Positions 1 through 8,549 of a stretch of DNA of 64,000 bases are shown in pieces. This DNA comes from Chloroflexota bacterium (GTDB lineage: Bacteria; Chloroflexota; UBA6077; CF-72): assembly GCA_019247515.1 (NCBI GenBank), contig JAFAOS010000460.1, positions 1 through 64,000 on the forward strand, read 5' to 3'. The translations under genes were made by a program, and so were the position numbers. Each line of letters opens with the position of its first letter. The first letter of the stretch is position 1. A model generated the notes under the pieces. The model had not been told where the DNA came from. It made no database searches and saw nothing but the letters and a program-made list of their open reading frames with translations.

Positions 1-193
1 TTGGCGCACGCGTGTTGCGAGTCGAGCGCAGGCAGAACACCACAACTCCAGCAAGGGCGAGGCTGAGATAGTTCACGAGTCGATTCAAAAGCGCAACCGT
101 GCTGGCGCCGGCGGCAGCGACGCCAATGCTGGTCAGCACCAGCACGATGCCCGGTTCGGTGACGCCCAGTCCACCAGGCGTCACCGGCTCCAC
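1..193 (-). pseudogene. C-terminal fragment of a UPF0104/LPG-synthase-TM family membrane protein
   Basis: The reverse strand from 193 is open to the window edge (64 codons). It reads PVTPGGLGVTEPGIV and then a hydrophobic helix rich in Ala/Leu/Val. The PGGLGxxE motif followed by about two membrane helices is typical of the C-terminal half of the lysylphosphatidylglycerol-synthase transmembrane (UPF0104) family of flippase-like proteins. The roughly 200 N-terminal residues expected for that family are missing, because the upstream DNA is the 3' end of the glycosyltransferase gene in another frame. A GTG at 193 could start a short protein right after that gene's stop, so this is either a 5'-truncated remnant or an unusual short homologue. 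The C-terminus lies outside the window. Confidence 0.5.
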
Positions 194-195
194 AC

Positions 196-2343
196 TCAGG
201 CGATTCCGGCGGCGCAGTCGTAGAGCTGCAGGCCGGCGGAGGATTGTCCCTGCCAGGCCGAGTCGGGCACGGCCGTGCAGCTCGCTTGCACCCAGGCGGT
301 GAGGTCCGCGGTCGCGTCCAGCGTGTTGCCGCCGAAGCGGCATCCGCCCGAGCCACCGGGGAGCAAGAAGAACCGAATCGTGCCCTGCCGGCCCAGATTG
401 GCAAGCTGCGTCGGATCGACAATGCGATCCCAACCCTGATAGCCGCCGAGGGCCATGACCGGTTGGTCGCTCAGCAGGGTGAGTACGCTGGCGTAGCTGG
501 AGGTGGGCGTCGCGGCGAGATAGGTGGTCGCGCCCTGGTTGGACTCCAGGTAATTCACGAGCCGTGGGTCGAGCGGATCCCAGTTCTGGCCGGCAAACGT
601 CATGGCCACGGAACCTCCGCCAGCGAAGGTGCCGCCGGGCGGACCGCCGCCGAAACCGGGGCCACCATTGCCGCGGAAACCGCCTGGGCCAAACCCAGCC
701 GCGCCGCCGGGACCCGCCGTCGGCAGCCAGGCGGCGCCAGCGCCGTTCTGTACGGACGTGATCGACCAGACCGTCGGCGCGATGAGCAGGCCAACCAGCG
801 CGATGCTGAAGACAGCACCGAGCATTCTCGGTCGAGCCGCCGGGCGCGCGAGCAGGATCAGCGAAGCGCCGATGGTCGTCGCGAGCACCCACGGTTCCAG
901 CCGCGCCTGCCACTGGGAAGACACGCTCGTGAAATAGACTTGGAGCACACCGCTCCCCCACAGCAGCAGCGGCAGGGCCCAACCGAGCACGTCGCCGCGC
1001 ACGTAGGCGCGCCACAGGACGATGACGCCGATGCCGAACAGTGCCGCAACCGCGGGGCCGAGCATCGTCAGGTAGTACGTGTGATAGAAGCGCGCGAAGC
1101 TGAAATACGCGCCGCAGGCCAGCAACCAGCCGCCCCACACCGCCAGCGCCACGCCCCGGCGGCGAACGGCCACGGCTCGCTGCCGAAGCGCCACCACGGG
1201 CGGCCCCGACCCCGCGTCGGCGACTTCGGCCGGCTCGATGATGCGGCGAACGGCGTCCACTCGCTTCCGCCGCGCGAGCCAGACAGCGGCGACCGCGCAG
1301 ATCGCGCCCACGATCGCGGGCGCCAGCAGCCAGCTCGACTGACCGGCGAGCGCGGGATTGAAGAGCCGCCACAAGCCCGGGTCGCCGATGCCGGGCGCCA
1401 TACCGGGCATGTTGTCCAGGTCCAGCGGCAAGCTGATGTGGTGCATCGCCAGCCAGGGTGCGATGGCTTGCGTCACACGCCCCAGTCCGTTGTACGTCAG
1501 CGCCAGGGCGATCGCCGAGTTCGATCCACTCGAGCCGACGTACGGTCGCGCGCTGGCCGGCGTGAGGTCCACACCAACGCTCCACGACAGCGACACTACC
1601 ACCAGCACGAGCGCCGCGGCCGTGAGGTGCACAAGTTTGCGACCCCACGAGAGTGGCGCAAAGGCGAAATACGCCAGCGCGAACCCGGGCACAACTACGT
1701 AGGCCTGCAGCATCTTGATGTTGAACGCCAGCCCGACGAGCACCGCGCACAACAGCAGCAGCTTCAGCCGTCCAGACTCCGCGGCCAGGCTCGCCAGCCA
1801 CGCGCCAGTGAGCAGCGTCAGCACGAGCGTCGTGTCCATCGTGTTGTTGCGCGCGGTGACGACCGAGATCCGCATCCCCGCCAATGCCGCAGCGGCGATC
1901 AATCCGGCGGCCCCGCCGAATACCCGCCGCACAACCAGATACAGCACGCCGACACTGGCGATTCCGGCCAGTGCTTGCGGCAGGAGCAACGCCACGCCGT
2001 TGAAGCCCAGGATTCTGGCGCTGAGCACCTGGACCCACAGACCGAGCGGTGGCTTGTCCACCGACACGAAGCCGCCCAGGTCCGAGGACACGAAGATGAA
2101 GTTGTGCCAGCTGGCCAGCATGCTCTTGACCGCGGCCGCGTAATACGTGTTGCCGTAGGCTTCGGCTTGCAGGCCGATCAGCTCCAGGCCCGCGCTGACG
2201 CCGACGATCACCAGCAACACGGCGGCTTCGGTCGCGTGTCCCAGTCGCCGCGGAGTGTGCGGCGGACGCAGGGCTTCCGGAAGCAGCGCCGGCAGCGCTG
2301 CCGCGTCGACCGCGACGGGCGGGGCTTCGGGAGCATCGAGCAT
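196..2343 (-). CDS. ArnT/PMT-like membrane glycosyltransferase (YkcB type)
   Basis: 715 aa integral membrane protein, most like the PMT_2/YkcB family that moves sugars from polyprenyl-phosphate donors to envelope acceptors on the outer face of the membrane. The N-terminal part has the family block GNTYYAAAVKSM and the loop SVDKPPLGLW (about residues 64-105), followed by roughly a dozen hydrophobic segments. Near residues 540-580 there is a Gly-Pro-rich linker. The C-terminal extracellular domain has LDPRLVNYLESN and MALGGYQGWDR, typical of the YkcB C-terminal domain. The ATG at 2343 has no strong Shine-Dalgarno. A UPF0104-type fragment follows directly, suggesting a lipid-linked sugar or envelope context. 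The substrate is unknown. Confidence 0.8.
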   Translation of the reverse strand: MLDAPEAPPVAVDAAALPALLPEALRPPHTPRRLGHATEAAVLLVIVGVSAGLELIGLQAEAYGNTYYAAAVKSMLASWHNFIFVSSDLGGFVSVDKPPLGLWVQVLSARILGFNGVALLLPQALAGIASVGVLYLVVRRVFGGAAGLIAAAALAGMRISVVTARNNTMDTTLVLTLLTGAWLASLAAESGRLKLLLLCAVLVGLAFNIKMLQAYVVVPGFALAYFAFAPLSWGRKLVHLTAAALVLVVVSLSWSVGVDLTPASARPYVGSSGSNSAIALALTYNGLGRVTQAIAPWLAMHHISLPLDLDNMPGMAPGIGDPGLWRLFNPALAGQSSWLLAPAIVGAICAVAAVWLARRKRVDAVRRIIEPAEVADAGSGPPVVALRQRAVAVRRRGVALAVWGGWLLACGAYFSFARFYHTYYLTMLGPAVAALFGIGVIVLWRAYVRGDVLGWALPLLLWGSGVLQVYFTSVSSQWQARLEPWVLATTIGASLILLARPAARPRMLGAVFSIALVGLLIAPTVWSITSVQNGAGAAWLPTAGPGGAAGFGPGGFRGNGGPGFGGGPPGGTFAGGGSVAMTFAGQNWDPLDPRLVNYLESNQGATTYLAATPTSSYASVLTLLSDQPVMALGGYQGWDRIVDPTQLANLGRQGTIRFFLLPGGSGGCRFGGNTLDATADLTAWVQASCTAVPDSAWQGQSSAGLQLYDCAAGIA

Positions 2344-2424
2344 GGGAGAACAGCTTGCGCGCCAACTCTAGACGCGCAAGCTTGAAACAAGCTGTGACCA
2401 ACAGCCCGGCTCGATGCGGGGACC

Positions 2425-3600
2425 CTAGCTTGCCGGGCCCCCGTAATACTGGTAGCTGGCCCAGCTCGAGCCGCTGTTCATGAATGTCTGAATGGTGTAC
2501 GCATTCGCGGGGCAGCCACTGGCCGCGGTGTCCACCTCGCTGACGCCGTTGAAATTCACCACGGTGCCACCCGTGTTGGATTGATTGTGAAGGTTGCGCT
2601 GATAAGCGGCGTGGCTCCAGCCATCGGCGGCGTGCCGCCCGCTGCCCATCTGGTCAGTCGTGGAACACGGGTTGGCGAGCGCGGAATACACCTCACCCCC
2701 GAATGCCACCCACTGGACGACGTTGCCGAGGCCGCCGCCGTACAGGCTGGCCGGATAATAGCCCAGCCAGATCCACGGTCCTGACTCGTTGTTGTTGAAT
2801 CCGAACCACCAGTTCCCCTGGTACAGCTGGTATTTGATGCCGATCTCGAGCTGGGTGCCGCCCTGGACGCTGCTGCCGTTGATGCGGATGCCTGGATAGA
2901 TGGACGCGTGGTACTGGATCCAGCCTTTTTCGAGACGATTGTACCCACCAATATTGTCCCCGTCCTTGGTGTAGCCATTCGTCGTGTAGTACGTGAAGAG
3001 GTGATTGTACGCGTCGCCGTTCAAGCTCTTGTCGACGGTGAGGCCGCCCTCGAGAGATTGCGTCTTCGGCTTCGAGTAATTCTGCAACCAGGTTTGCGAA
3101 ATCGAGTGGTCATCACCTGGAGAAGACGGGATGTCAACGGCGGGGTCCCAGACATTCAGCCAGGCGTCGCAGCCATACAGCGTGGTGGATTGCGAGCTCG
3201 AAGCGTGAAAGTAGCCGGCTGGATTGGGATCAGTCGGCTCCTTGTTTCTCCGGTTCGGGTTCACCAGGAGTCCGCCGCGCTTGGACCGCAGGTCCTCCAA
3301 CTGGCGCACCTTCGACACGTCGGGACGCAGGATCGGCACGTGACCTGGCGGACCCGCTTCGCCGGTGTCGAGACCCGGATACTCGGTGGGACGCGCCGAA
3401 TCGGCAAGGCTGGCGCGTGGCAGGCCATCAGGTGGCGGCGTCGCTATCGGCTCACCAGTCTGGCTCTCGATCGGCACCCAGTCGAGGGTGTGGCCGCCGG
3501 GCGTGATGGTGGTTCTGGTCACGTGGAGACCAGCCTGACGTTCGCCGAGCCAGTCTCTCAGCTCGGATTGGGCGCCATTCGGGCGCGGTTGATCGCTCAT
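2425..3600 (-). CDS. neprosin-domain protein (putative glutamic prolyl endopeptidase)
   Basis: 391 aa. The C-terminal two thirds carry the hallmarks of the neprosin (DUF239) family, best known from plants: QLYQGNWWFGF, WLGYYPASLYGG, VAFGGEVYSA and TTDQMGSGRHA. Neprosins use a pair of glutamates for catalysis; the Glu in GGEVYS is a plausible one (inference from family knowledge). The N-terminal ~110 residues are Pro-rich and polar and may act as a propeptide, but no signal peptide is visible, which is odd for a protease expected outside the cell. The start is fixed by AGAGGAAATT just before the ATG. The gene is monocistronic and preceded by a near-consensus promoter. Family confidence is high; activity is unproven. 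Confidence 0.8.
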   Translation of the reverse strand: MSDQPRPNGAQSELRDWLGERQAGLHVTRTTITPGGHTLDWVPIESQTGEPIATPPPDGLPRASLADSARPTEYPGLDTGEAGPPGHVPILRPDVSKVRQLEDLRSKRGGLLVNPNRRNKEPTDPNPAGYFHASSSQSTTLYGCDAWLNVWDPAVDIPSSPGDDHSISQTWLQNYSKPKTQSLEGGLTVDKSLNGDAYNHLFTYYTTNGYTKDGDNIGGYNRLEKGWIQYHASIYPGIRINGSSVQGGTQLEIGIKYQLYQGNWWFGFNNNESGPWIWLGYYPASLYGGGLGNVVQWVAFGGEVYSALANPCSTTDQMGSGRHAADGWSHAAYQRNLHNQSNTGGTVVNFNGVSEVDTAASGCPANAYTIQTFMNSGSSWASYQYYGGPAS

Positions 3601-3688
3601 AATTTCCTCTTTTCAGGGCAGCGTGAATGACGGTCTTGCGTGGATTGGGAGCATCAATTCCGATCCGTGGCGGGATCGAAGGGGCGCG

Positions 3689-3717
3689 AGTATAGGATCG
3701 GTACCCCTACCTGTCAA
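3689..3717 (-). promoter_or_regulatory. sigma-70 type promoter of the neprosin gene
   Basis: On the reverse strand TTGACA (3717-3712) is followed after exactly 17 nt by TATACT (3694-3689). This matches the consensus at 6/6 and 5/6 positions. The predicted start of transcription near 3682 leaves a leader of about 80 nt before the ATG at 3600. Confidence 0.65.
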
Positions 3718-3788
3718 GTGCCGCACTTCCCAAGCGCGGCTGGCGCCGCGGCGGGGTCGGTCCTGCACAATGAGTGTGCAGCTTCTCC

Positions 3789-4652
3789 ATGCCTACCATC
3801 GATGCGCACCACCATTTCTGGGATACGACGCGTTTTACCTATCCGTGGATGGGCGACGAGCTGGCCAGCATCCGCCGGCCCTTTGCTCCAGGCGATTTGC
3901 ATCCGCTCCTCGCGGCCAACGCCGTCGAGGGCACCGTCCTCGTCCAGACGCGCCACGACCTGGACGAGACCCGCGAGTTTCTCGCGATCGCCGCCGCGCA
4001 TGCGTTCGTGCTGGGTGTCGTCGGCTGGGTCGATCTGACCGGCCCGTCGGTAGCCGAGACCATTGCCGCACTTCGGAGCGGACCAGGTGGCGACAAGCTG
4101 GTCGCCATCCGCCACCAGGTGCACGACGAGCCAGACGCGGAGTGGCTGCTGCGAGCCGACGTGCAGCGTGGCCTGCGGCAGGTGGCCGCTGCCGGCCTGG
4201 TGTACGACCTGCTGGTCCGCACCCGGGAGCTGCCAGCGGCCATTCGAGTCACGCGCGACATTCCAGCGCTCCGCTGCGTCCTGGACCACCTCGCCAAACC
4301 GCCACTCGTCGCCGGCGACCTGAGCAACTGGTCCGCCCTGCTGCGCGAATTGTCGAGGTCCGACAACGTGGTCGCGGCCAAAGTCTCCGGACTGGTCACC
4401 GAGGCCGATTGGCAGCACTGGACCGTCGCCGACCTCCAGCCCGCCGTCGACGTCGCGCTCGAAACCTTCGGACCCGAGCGCCTGATGTTTGGCTCCGACT
4501 GGCCGGTGTGCCTGGTGGCCGCAGCCTATGACGACGTGTTGCGGACCGCTCGGACGCTGACCGGCGCCCTGTCAGACGTGGAGAAGGACCGGGTCTTCTC
4601 CTCCACCGCCCTCGCTGCCTACCATCTCGAGAAGGGAGACAACGCGCGATGA
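3789..4652 (+). CDS. amidohydrolase family lactonase (L-fuconolactonase/L-rhamnonolactonase type)
   Basis: 287 aa Amidohydrolase_2 (PF04909) TIM-barrel protein. The N-terminus has the metal-binding IDAHHHFW (residues 4-11) and the C-terminal part has MFGSDWPVC, the conserved Asp-containing motif of L-fucono-1,5-lactonases and related lactone hydrolases. The predicted role is hydrolysis of a sugar lactone made by a sugar dehydrogenase. The ATG at 3789 was chosen because homologues begin MPxIDAHHHFW; an upstream in-frame start would only add five residues. It overlaps the SDR gene by 4 nt (ATGA) and sits with a mutarotase gene, which supports non-phosphorylative L-fucose or L-rhamnose degradation. 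The exact sugar is not determined. Confidence 0.8.
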   Translation: MPTIDAHHHFWDTTRFTYPWMGDELASIRRPFAPGDLHPLLAANAVEGTVLVQTRHDLDETREFLAIAAAHAFVLGVVGWVDLTGPSVAETIAALRSGPGGDKLVAIRHQVHDEPDAEWLLRADVQRGLRQVAAAGLVYDLLVRTRELPAAIRVTRDIPALRCVLDHLAKPPLVAGDLSNWSALLRELSRSDNVVAAKVSGLVTEADWQHWTVADLQPAVDVALETFGPERLMFGSDWPVCLVAAAYDDVLRTARTLTGALSDVEKDRVFSSTALAAYHLEKGDNAR

Positions 4653-5422
4653 CTGCTCGGCTCCAGGACAAGGTATGCTTGATCACCGGCGCTGGCTCCG
4701 GCATCGGCGAAGCCTCCGCGCTCCTGTTCGCCCGCGAGGGCGCGCGTGTCGCCGTCGTCGACATCGATCACGCCGCCGCGCTGCGAACGGTGGAACGCAT
4801 CCACGCCGACGGTGGTGAAGCGGACGCGCGCCGCGTGGACGTTTCGGACCCCGCCGACACGGAAACCTGCGCCCGCTGGGTCGTCGAGCGCTTCGGTCGC
4901 GTCGACGTCCTGTTCAACAACGCCGGCATCAGCGGCGTTGGCGACGTGTTCGAGACCGACCCGGACCTCTTCGACCGCGTGATGGCCGTCAACGTCCGCG
5001 GCGTCTACCTGATGACGCGCGCCGTCGCCGGTCGCATGATCGAAGGCGGCGGCGGGTCGATCATCAACATGTCCTCGTGCATCGCCCAGATGGGACTCGC
5101 TCGACGCGTGTCCTACTCCGCGTCCAAGGGCGCGGTGCTGTCGATGACGAAGTCAATGCAGGTCGACCTGGCGCCCCACGGCATCCGCGTCAATGCGCTG
5201 ATGCCGGGCACGATCTTCACCCCGTTCGTGGAGAAGTATCTGATGTCCTCCTACCCGGATCGCGAACAGGGCCTGGCCGCGATCCGCGCCCGCCAGCTGG
5301 GCGGTGAGCTGGGCCGTCCCGAAGACGTGGCGCAGGCCGCGCTCTATCTCGCTTCCGATGAGTCGCGCTTCATGATGGCCGCCGGTTTCATTATCGACGG
5401 CGGCGTCACCGGAGGACGCTGA
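4649..5422 (+). CDS. short-chain dehydrogenase/reductase (sugar or keto-deoxy-sugar acid dehydrogenase)
   Basis: 257 aa classical SDR. The cofactor site TGAGSGIG is at residues 14-21 and an Asp in VAVVDID at the end of beta-2 favours NAD(H). NNAG is near residue 90, and the catalytic Ser-Tyr-Lys is visible in NMSSC and YSASKGA. The ATG overlaps the stop of the lactonase gene (ATGA), so the two are translationally coupled. In fucose and rhamnose clusters such SDRs act either as the first sugar 1-dehydrogenase or as a 2-keto-3-deoxy-fuconate 4-dehydrogenase. The sequence alone does not decide between them. Confidence 0.85.
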   Translation: MTARLQDKVCLITGAGSGIGEASALLFAREGARVAVVDIDHAAALRTVERIHADGGEADARRVDVSDPADTETCARWVVERFGRVDVLFNNAGISGVGDVFETDPDLFDRVMAVNVRGVYLMTRAVAGRMIEGGGGSIINMSSCIAQMGLARRVSYSASKGAVLSMTKSMQVDLAPHGIRVNALMPGTIFTPFVEKYLMSSYPDREQGLAAIRARQLGGELGRPEDVAQAALYLASDESRFMMAAGFIIDGGVTGGR

Positions 5423-5426
5423 GCGC

Positions 5427-5750
5427 ATGCAACGTGTCGCGCAGATCATCAGTGTCAAGCCCGAGGCTATCGAGGAATACGAGCGCATTCACCGCGCGGT
5501 GTGGCCGGAGGTCCTGGCCACCATCGCCGCCTGCAACATCCGCAACTATTCCATCTTTCGCCTCGGCACCACGTTGTTCGCGTATTTCGAGTACCACGGC
5601 TCGGACTACGCCAACGACATGGCCCGCATGGCCGCCGACCCAAAAACCCAGGAATGGTGGAAAATCACCGATCCAATGCAAACGCCTGTCGCCGAGCACG
5701 CCGCGGACCAGTGGTGGACCCCCGCCAGGGAGGTCTTCCACGTCGACTGA
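5427..5750 (+). CDS. L-rhamnose/L-fucose mutarotase family protein
   Basis: 107 aa, matching the ~104 aa RhaM/FucU-like mutarotase family (PF05336). Residues Tyr18, His22 and Tyr41 fall at the positions described as active-site residues in E. coli RhaM, and a Trp pair lies at 77-78. The enzyme interconverts alpha and beta anomers of 6-deoxy-hexoses so that the downstream dehydrogenase receives the right anomer. It starts 4 nt after the SDR stop. Its presence is the strongest hint that this operon handles L-rhamnose, L-fucose or a similar 6-deoxy sugar. Confidence 0.85.
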   Translation: MQRVAQIISVKPEAIEEYERIHRAVWPEVLATIAACNIRNYSIFRLGTTLFAYFEYHGSDYANDMARMAADPKTQEWWKITDPMQTPVAEHAADQWWTPAREVFHVD

Positions 5751-5778
5751 GCGGTCCCGAAGCCGATAGCCTGGCGGG

Positions 5779-6681
5779 GTGACGCAATCCACCACTGGCC
5801 TGTGGGGCACGCGCGGCGGCCTGAACCTCGACAACCTCGATATCACCACCGACGCCGAGATCGATCAGTTCCTCGACGAGGCGCGCAAGGGACGTGGCCC
5901 GCTCGATCCGGGTCCCCTGTACAACATGACCTCCAACAGTCTGTGGCTGTACACCCGGCCGGACTTCGCCAAGCTGCATCGACGCATGGTCGTCGGCTGG
6001 GCCACGCATGGACTGGAACCGATCATCACAGCAATGTCGTTTACCAACCTGCACGCGTACATCAATCAGGGCTGGGAGATCGGCATCGAAAACTGCACGC
6101 GCGGGTTGCAACAGCGCGGCGTCACCCGCGCGCAGCTGATGGAAACGATCATGCATGCCCAGTTGTCCGCCGGCATCCGCGGCCTGGAATGCTGCTATCG
6201 GGCGCTGGGCATCATCCTCGGCGACTACGTCGAGCGGCCGGAGCCGCCGGTCTTTCCAGCCGGCTGGGCGCCCGACATGCCCGCCTTCTACTGCGGACTG
6301 GACCCCACCACCAGAGACCTGACAGCCGACGACCTGCGCGCCATCGAGGGCTGGTACGAGTCAACCATCGGCGAGGTGCCGCGCTGGGTGCGGGCGCTTG
6401 CCCGAGTGGACCCCATTTCGCTCAAGTGCCATCGCGCGCGCTGGGAGGGCTGCTTCCGCGGCGCGCTCCCGAAACAGATGATGCCGTACCTGTCCATCAA
6501 TCACCACACGATCGTGGGCAACCGGGAAGGCCTGCGCGAAGCGGTGCTCCTGGGCAAGGCGTGGGGCATGAGCAACGCGTACATCGTCAACACGATCGTG
6601 ACGGCCGCCTACTATTTCACGGGACTGGAGCGGCTGGACATGCTCGACGAGGACGTCGTGACGGCACTCCAGCCAGCCTGA
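5779..6681 (+). CDS. carboxymuconolactone-decarboxylase-like (AhpD-fold) double-domain protein
   Basis: 300 aa, starting at GTG 5779, 28 nt after the mutarotase gene. Two helical repeats look like CMD/AhpD-fold units. The first is around residues 110-155 (QLMETIMHAQLSAGIRGLECC). The second is around residues 235-295 (LPKQMMPYLSINHHTIVG, then NTIVTAAYYFTGLERL). The CxxC peroxidatic motif of AhpD is absent; only an adjacent Cys pair, ECCYRAL, is present in the first repeat. The function is not known. Co-transcription with the lactonase, SDR and mutarotase suggests a role in the same sugar or lactone pathway. The fold assignment is by eye and moderate. Confidence 0.5.
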   Translation: MTQSTTGLWGTRGGLNLDNLDITTDAEIDQFLDEARKGRGPLDPGPLYNMTSNSLWLYTRPDFAKLHRRMVVGWATHGLEPIITAMSFTNLHAYINQGWEIGIENCTRGLQQRGVTRAQLMETIMHAQLSAGIRGLECCYRALGIILGDYVERPEPPVFPAGWAPDMPAFYCGLDPTTRDLTADDLRAIEGWYESTIGEVPRWVRALARVDPISLKCHRARWEGCFRGALPKQMMPYLSINHHTIVGNREGLREAVLLGKAWGMSNAYIVNTIVTAAYYFTGLERLDMLDEDVVTALQPA

Positions 6682-6706
6682 CGCGAGCACGGGTCGCGTG
6701 AGCGGC

Positions 6707-7465
6707 TCAGCGGCCCTGCCAGCGGGGCGCGCGTTTTTCTACGAAGGCGCGCGGCCCCTCGCGGGCGTCCTCCGTTTGATACAACTCCGCTCCGAGCTGG
6801 GCCTGCAAGGCGTACAGCTCGTCCTCGCCCTGGGCCAGGCTGGCGCGAATCACGCGTTTGGAGAGCCGCACCGAGAGCGGCGCTGCTTCACAGATGACGT
6901 TCGCCAGCTCGACCGCCGCTCGCACACTCTGGCCACGCGGCACGACGCGATTCACCAGGCCGAGCTCCAGAGCGCGCTGCGCGGACACCGGCTCACCGGT
7001 CATCGCCATCTCCAGCGCGAGGGCCATCGGGATCCGCTTGCCAAGCCGAACGAGACCGCCGCCACCCGCGAATATGCCGCGTTTGACCTCCGGCAGTCCA
7101 AGTGTGGCGTGCTCTTCGGCGATCACCAGGTCGCACGCCAGACAGATCTCGAAACCGCCGCCGAGCGCGAAGCCGTTGACGGCGGCGATGAGTGGCTTGC
7201 CAAAGTCGCGCCGGGTGATGCCGCCGAATCCGCCGGCGCTCCGCCGACGGCCAGCGAGGCCTGCCTCTTTGAGGTCCTGACCTGCGCAGAAGGCGCGATC
7301 GCCGGCGCCGGTGAGCACCACAACCCAGATTGCCTCATCGTGAGCCAGCTCGTCATAGGTGGCGTCGAGCTGCTCGGTCATTTCCATGTTCATCGCATTG
7401 CGCGCATCGGGGCGGTCCATCACGACGATGGCGACGCGCCCCTCGCGCGAGAGTTGTACAGGCAT
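6707..7465 (-). CDS. enoyl-CoA hydratase/isomerase (crotonase) family protein
   Basis: 252 aa crotonase. It has MDRPDARNAMN near the N-terminus, then the oxyanion-hole segment AFCAGQDLKE and AAVNGFALGGGFE. LPEVKRGIFAGGGG contains the Glu region used by hydratases. The C-terminal VEKRAPRWQGR is the usual family ending. The ATG at 7465 begins MPVQLSREGRVAIV, matching family N-termini. It is the last gene of the ten-gene reverse operon, 46 nt after the aldo/keto reductase stop. Its presence suggests that the pathway ends in a CoA thioester intermediate (inference). Confidence 0.85.
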   Translation of the reverse strand: MPVQLSREGRVAIVVMDRPDARNAMNMEMTEQLDATYDELAHDEAIWVVVLTGAGDRAFCAGQDLKEAGLAGRRRSAGGFGGITRRDFGKPLIAAVNGFALGGGFEICLACDLVIAEEHATLGLPEVKRGIFAGGGGLVRLGKRIPMALALEMAMTGEPVSAQRALELGLVNRVVPRGQSVRAAVELANVICEAAPLSVRLSKRVIRASLAQGEDELYALQAQLGAELYQTEDAREGPRAFVEKRAPRWQGR

Positions 7466-7511
7466 GCGTGTGGCGATGGTGGACCACAACACGCGCTGAC
7501 GCAAGATGCAG

Positions 7512-8549
7512 TCAGCGCGTCGCGACGGCGGCGGTCCAGCGGGCTTGCAGCTGCTCGCGGCTCGGGCGGCGATCGGCGGGCCACGCGCTGAGGAACTCTG
7601 GGCCGCCCAGCAGCGACGGGTCGATGCGACCGGCGGCGGCGATCGACTCCAGCTGCTGGCGGTTCAGATCAGCGTCAAAAGCGGAGACGTTTTCTGAGAT
7701 TTCGCGGACACTGACCATGCCCGGCACGGTCACGTCGACCAGCGGCTCCGTATAGTTGTAGGCCAGCGCGGCGACGGCGAGCGACACACCAAGCTCCGTG
7801 CACCGCCGCTCCATCCGCTGGACGGCTTCGACGACCTCCGGCAGTGCGGGCGAAAACGTATACAGCGGCTCCGGCACGCGCGTACCGGTGGCCAGGATCG
7901 CGCCGCCGAATGGCGCGGCCGACAACGTGCCGATGTTCCGCGCACGAGCGGCCGCCAGCAGTCCGCTGCTGAGCGCCGACTGGTTGAGCAGCGTGTACAG
8001 CCGCGGAAACTGGATCACGTCGAACTCGCCCGATTCGACCGCGATCCGCAGCGGCGCGAGCGTGCCGGTGGCAACGCCGATGTACTCCACCAGTCGTTCC
8101 GACTGAAGCTTTCTCAACCCTTCGAGCGCACCGCCTGGACCCATGATGAAGCGCATGTCCTCGACGGTGCGCGGGTCGTGGACGAACATGAGCGGCAGCT
8201 TCTGGAGCCGCAGCTCGCGCAGGCTCCGCTCCGCGCTGGCGCGGAACTGATCGGCGGTGAAGCCTTTGCCGTGACCGAAGGTGGTGGCGATCAGCACATC
8301 CGACGGAGGATCGGCTTCGGGGAGAAGCCGACCCAGGATGGCTTCGTTGCCGTACGCCTCGGCGGTGTTGATGAAGCGAATTCCAGCACGGAATGCGGCG
8401 CGCAGGAGGGCCAGGATGTTGTCGTCGCCCTCGACGCGCACTTCGGGCGGTCCGAGTCCGCCCCAACCGTATGTGCCGAGCGACAGCTTGCTGGTGACCA
8501 GTCCGGTGCGCCCCAGGGTCACCGACGGAATGCGGGGTGTTTCAGGCAT
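7512..8549 (-). CDS. aldo/keto reductase-like protein lacking catalytic Asp and Lys
   Basis: 345 aa AKR-fold protein of the L-fucose/D-threo-aldose dehydrogenase type. The AKR tetrad is Asp-Tyr-Lys-His. Here the Asp position is Asn (FINTAEAYGNE) and the Lys position is Thr (LIATTFGHGKG), while Tyr and His (MFVHDP) remain. The neighbouring paralogue keeps Asp, Tyr, Lys and His. This copy may therefore be a regulatory or binding partner, or may use a different chemistry. Its ATG lies inside the 3' end of the paralogue (8-nt overlap), so the two are coupled and the protein could form a hetero-oligomer with it (inference). Confidence 0.85.
   Translation of the reverse strand: MPETPRIPSVTLGRTGLVTSKLSLGTYGWGGLGPPEVRVEGDDNILALLRAAFRAGIRFINTAEAYGNEAILGRLLPEADPPSDVLIATTFGHGKGFTADQFRASAERSLRELRLQKLPLMFVHDPRTVEDMRFIMGPGGALEGLRKLQSERLVEYIGVATGTLAPLRIAVESGEFDVIQFPRLYTLLNQSALSSGLLAAARARNIGTLSAAPFGGAILATGTRVPEPLYTFSPALPEVVEAVQRMERRCTELGVSLAVAALAYNYTEPLVDVTVPGMVSVREISENVSAFDADLNRQQLESIAAAGRIDPSLLGGPEFLSAWPADRRPSREQLQARWTAAVATR

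Noticed and set aside
244..2385. Long open frame (713 codons) antisense to the membrane glycosyltransferase
   Set aside because: Arg/Gln/His-rich translation with no fold; the opposite strand encodes a clear membrane protein. High GC creates such shadows.
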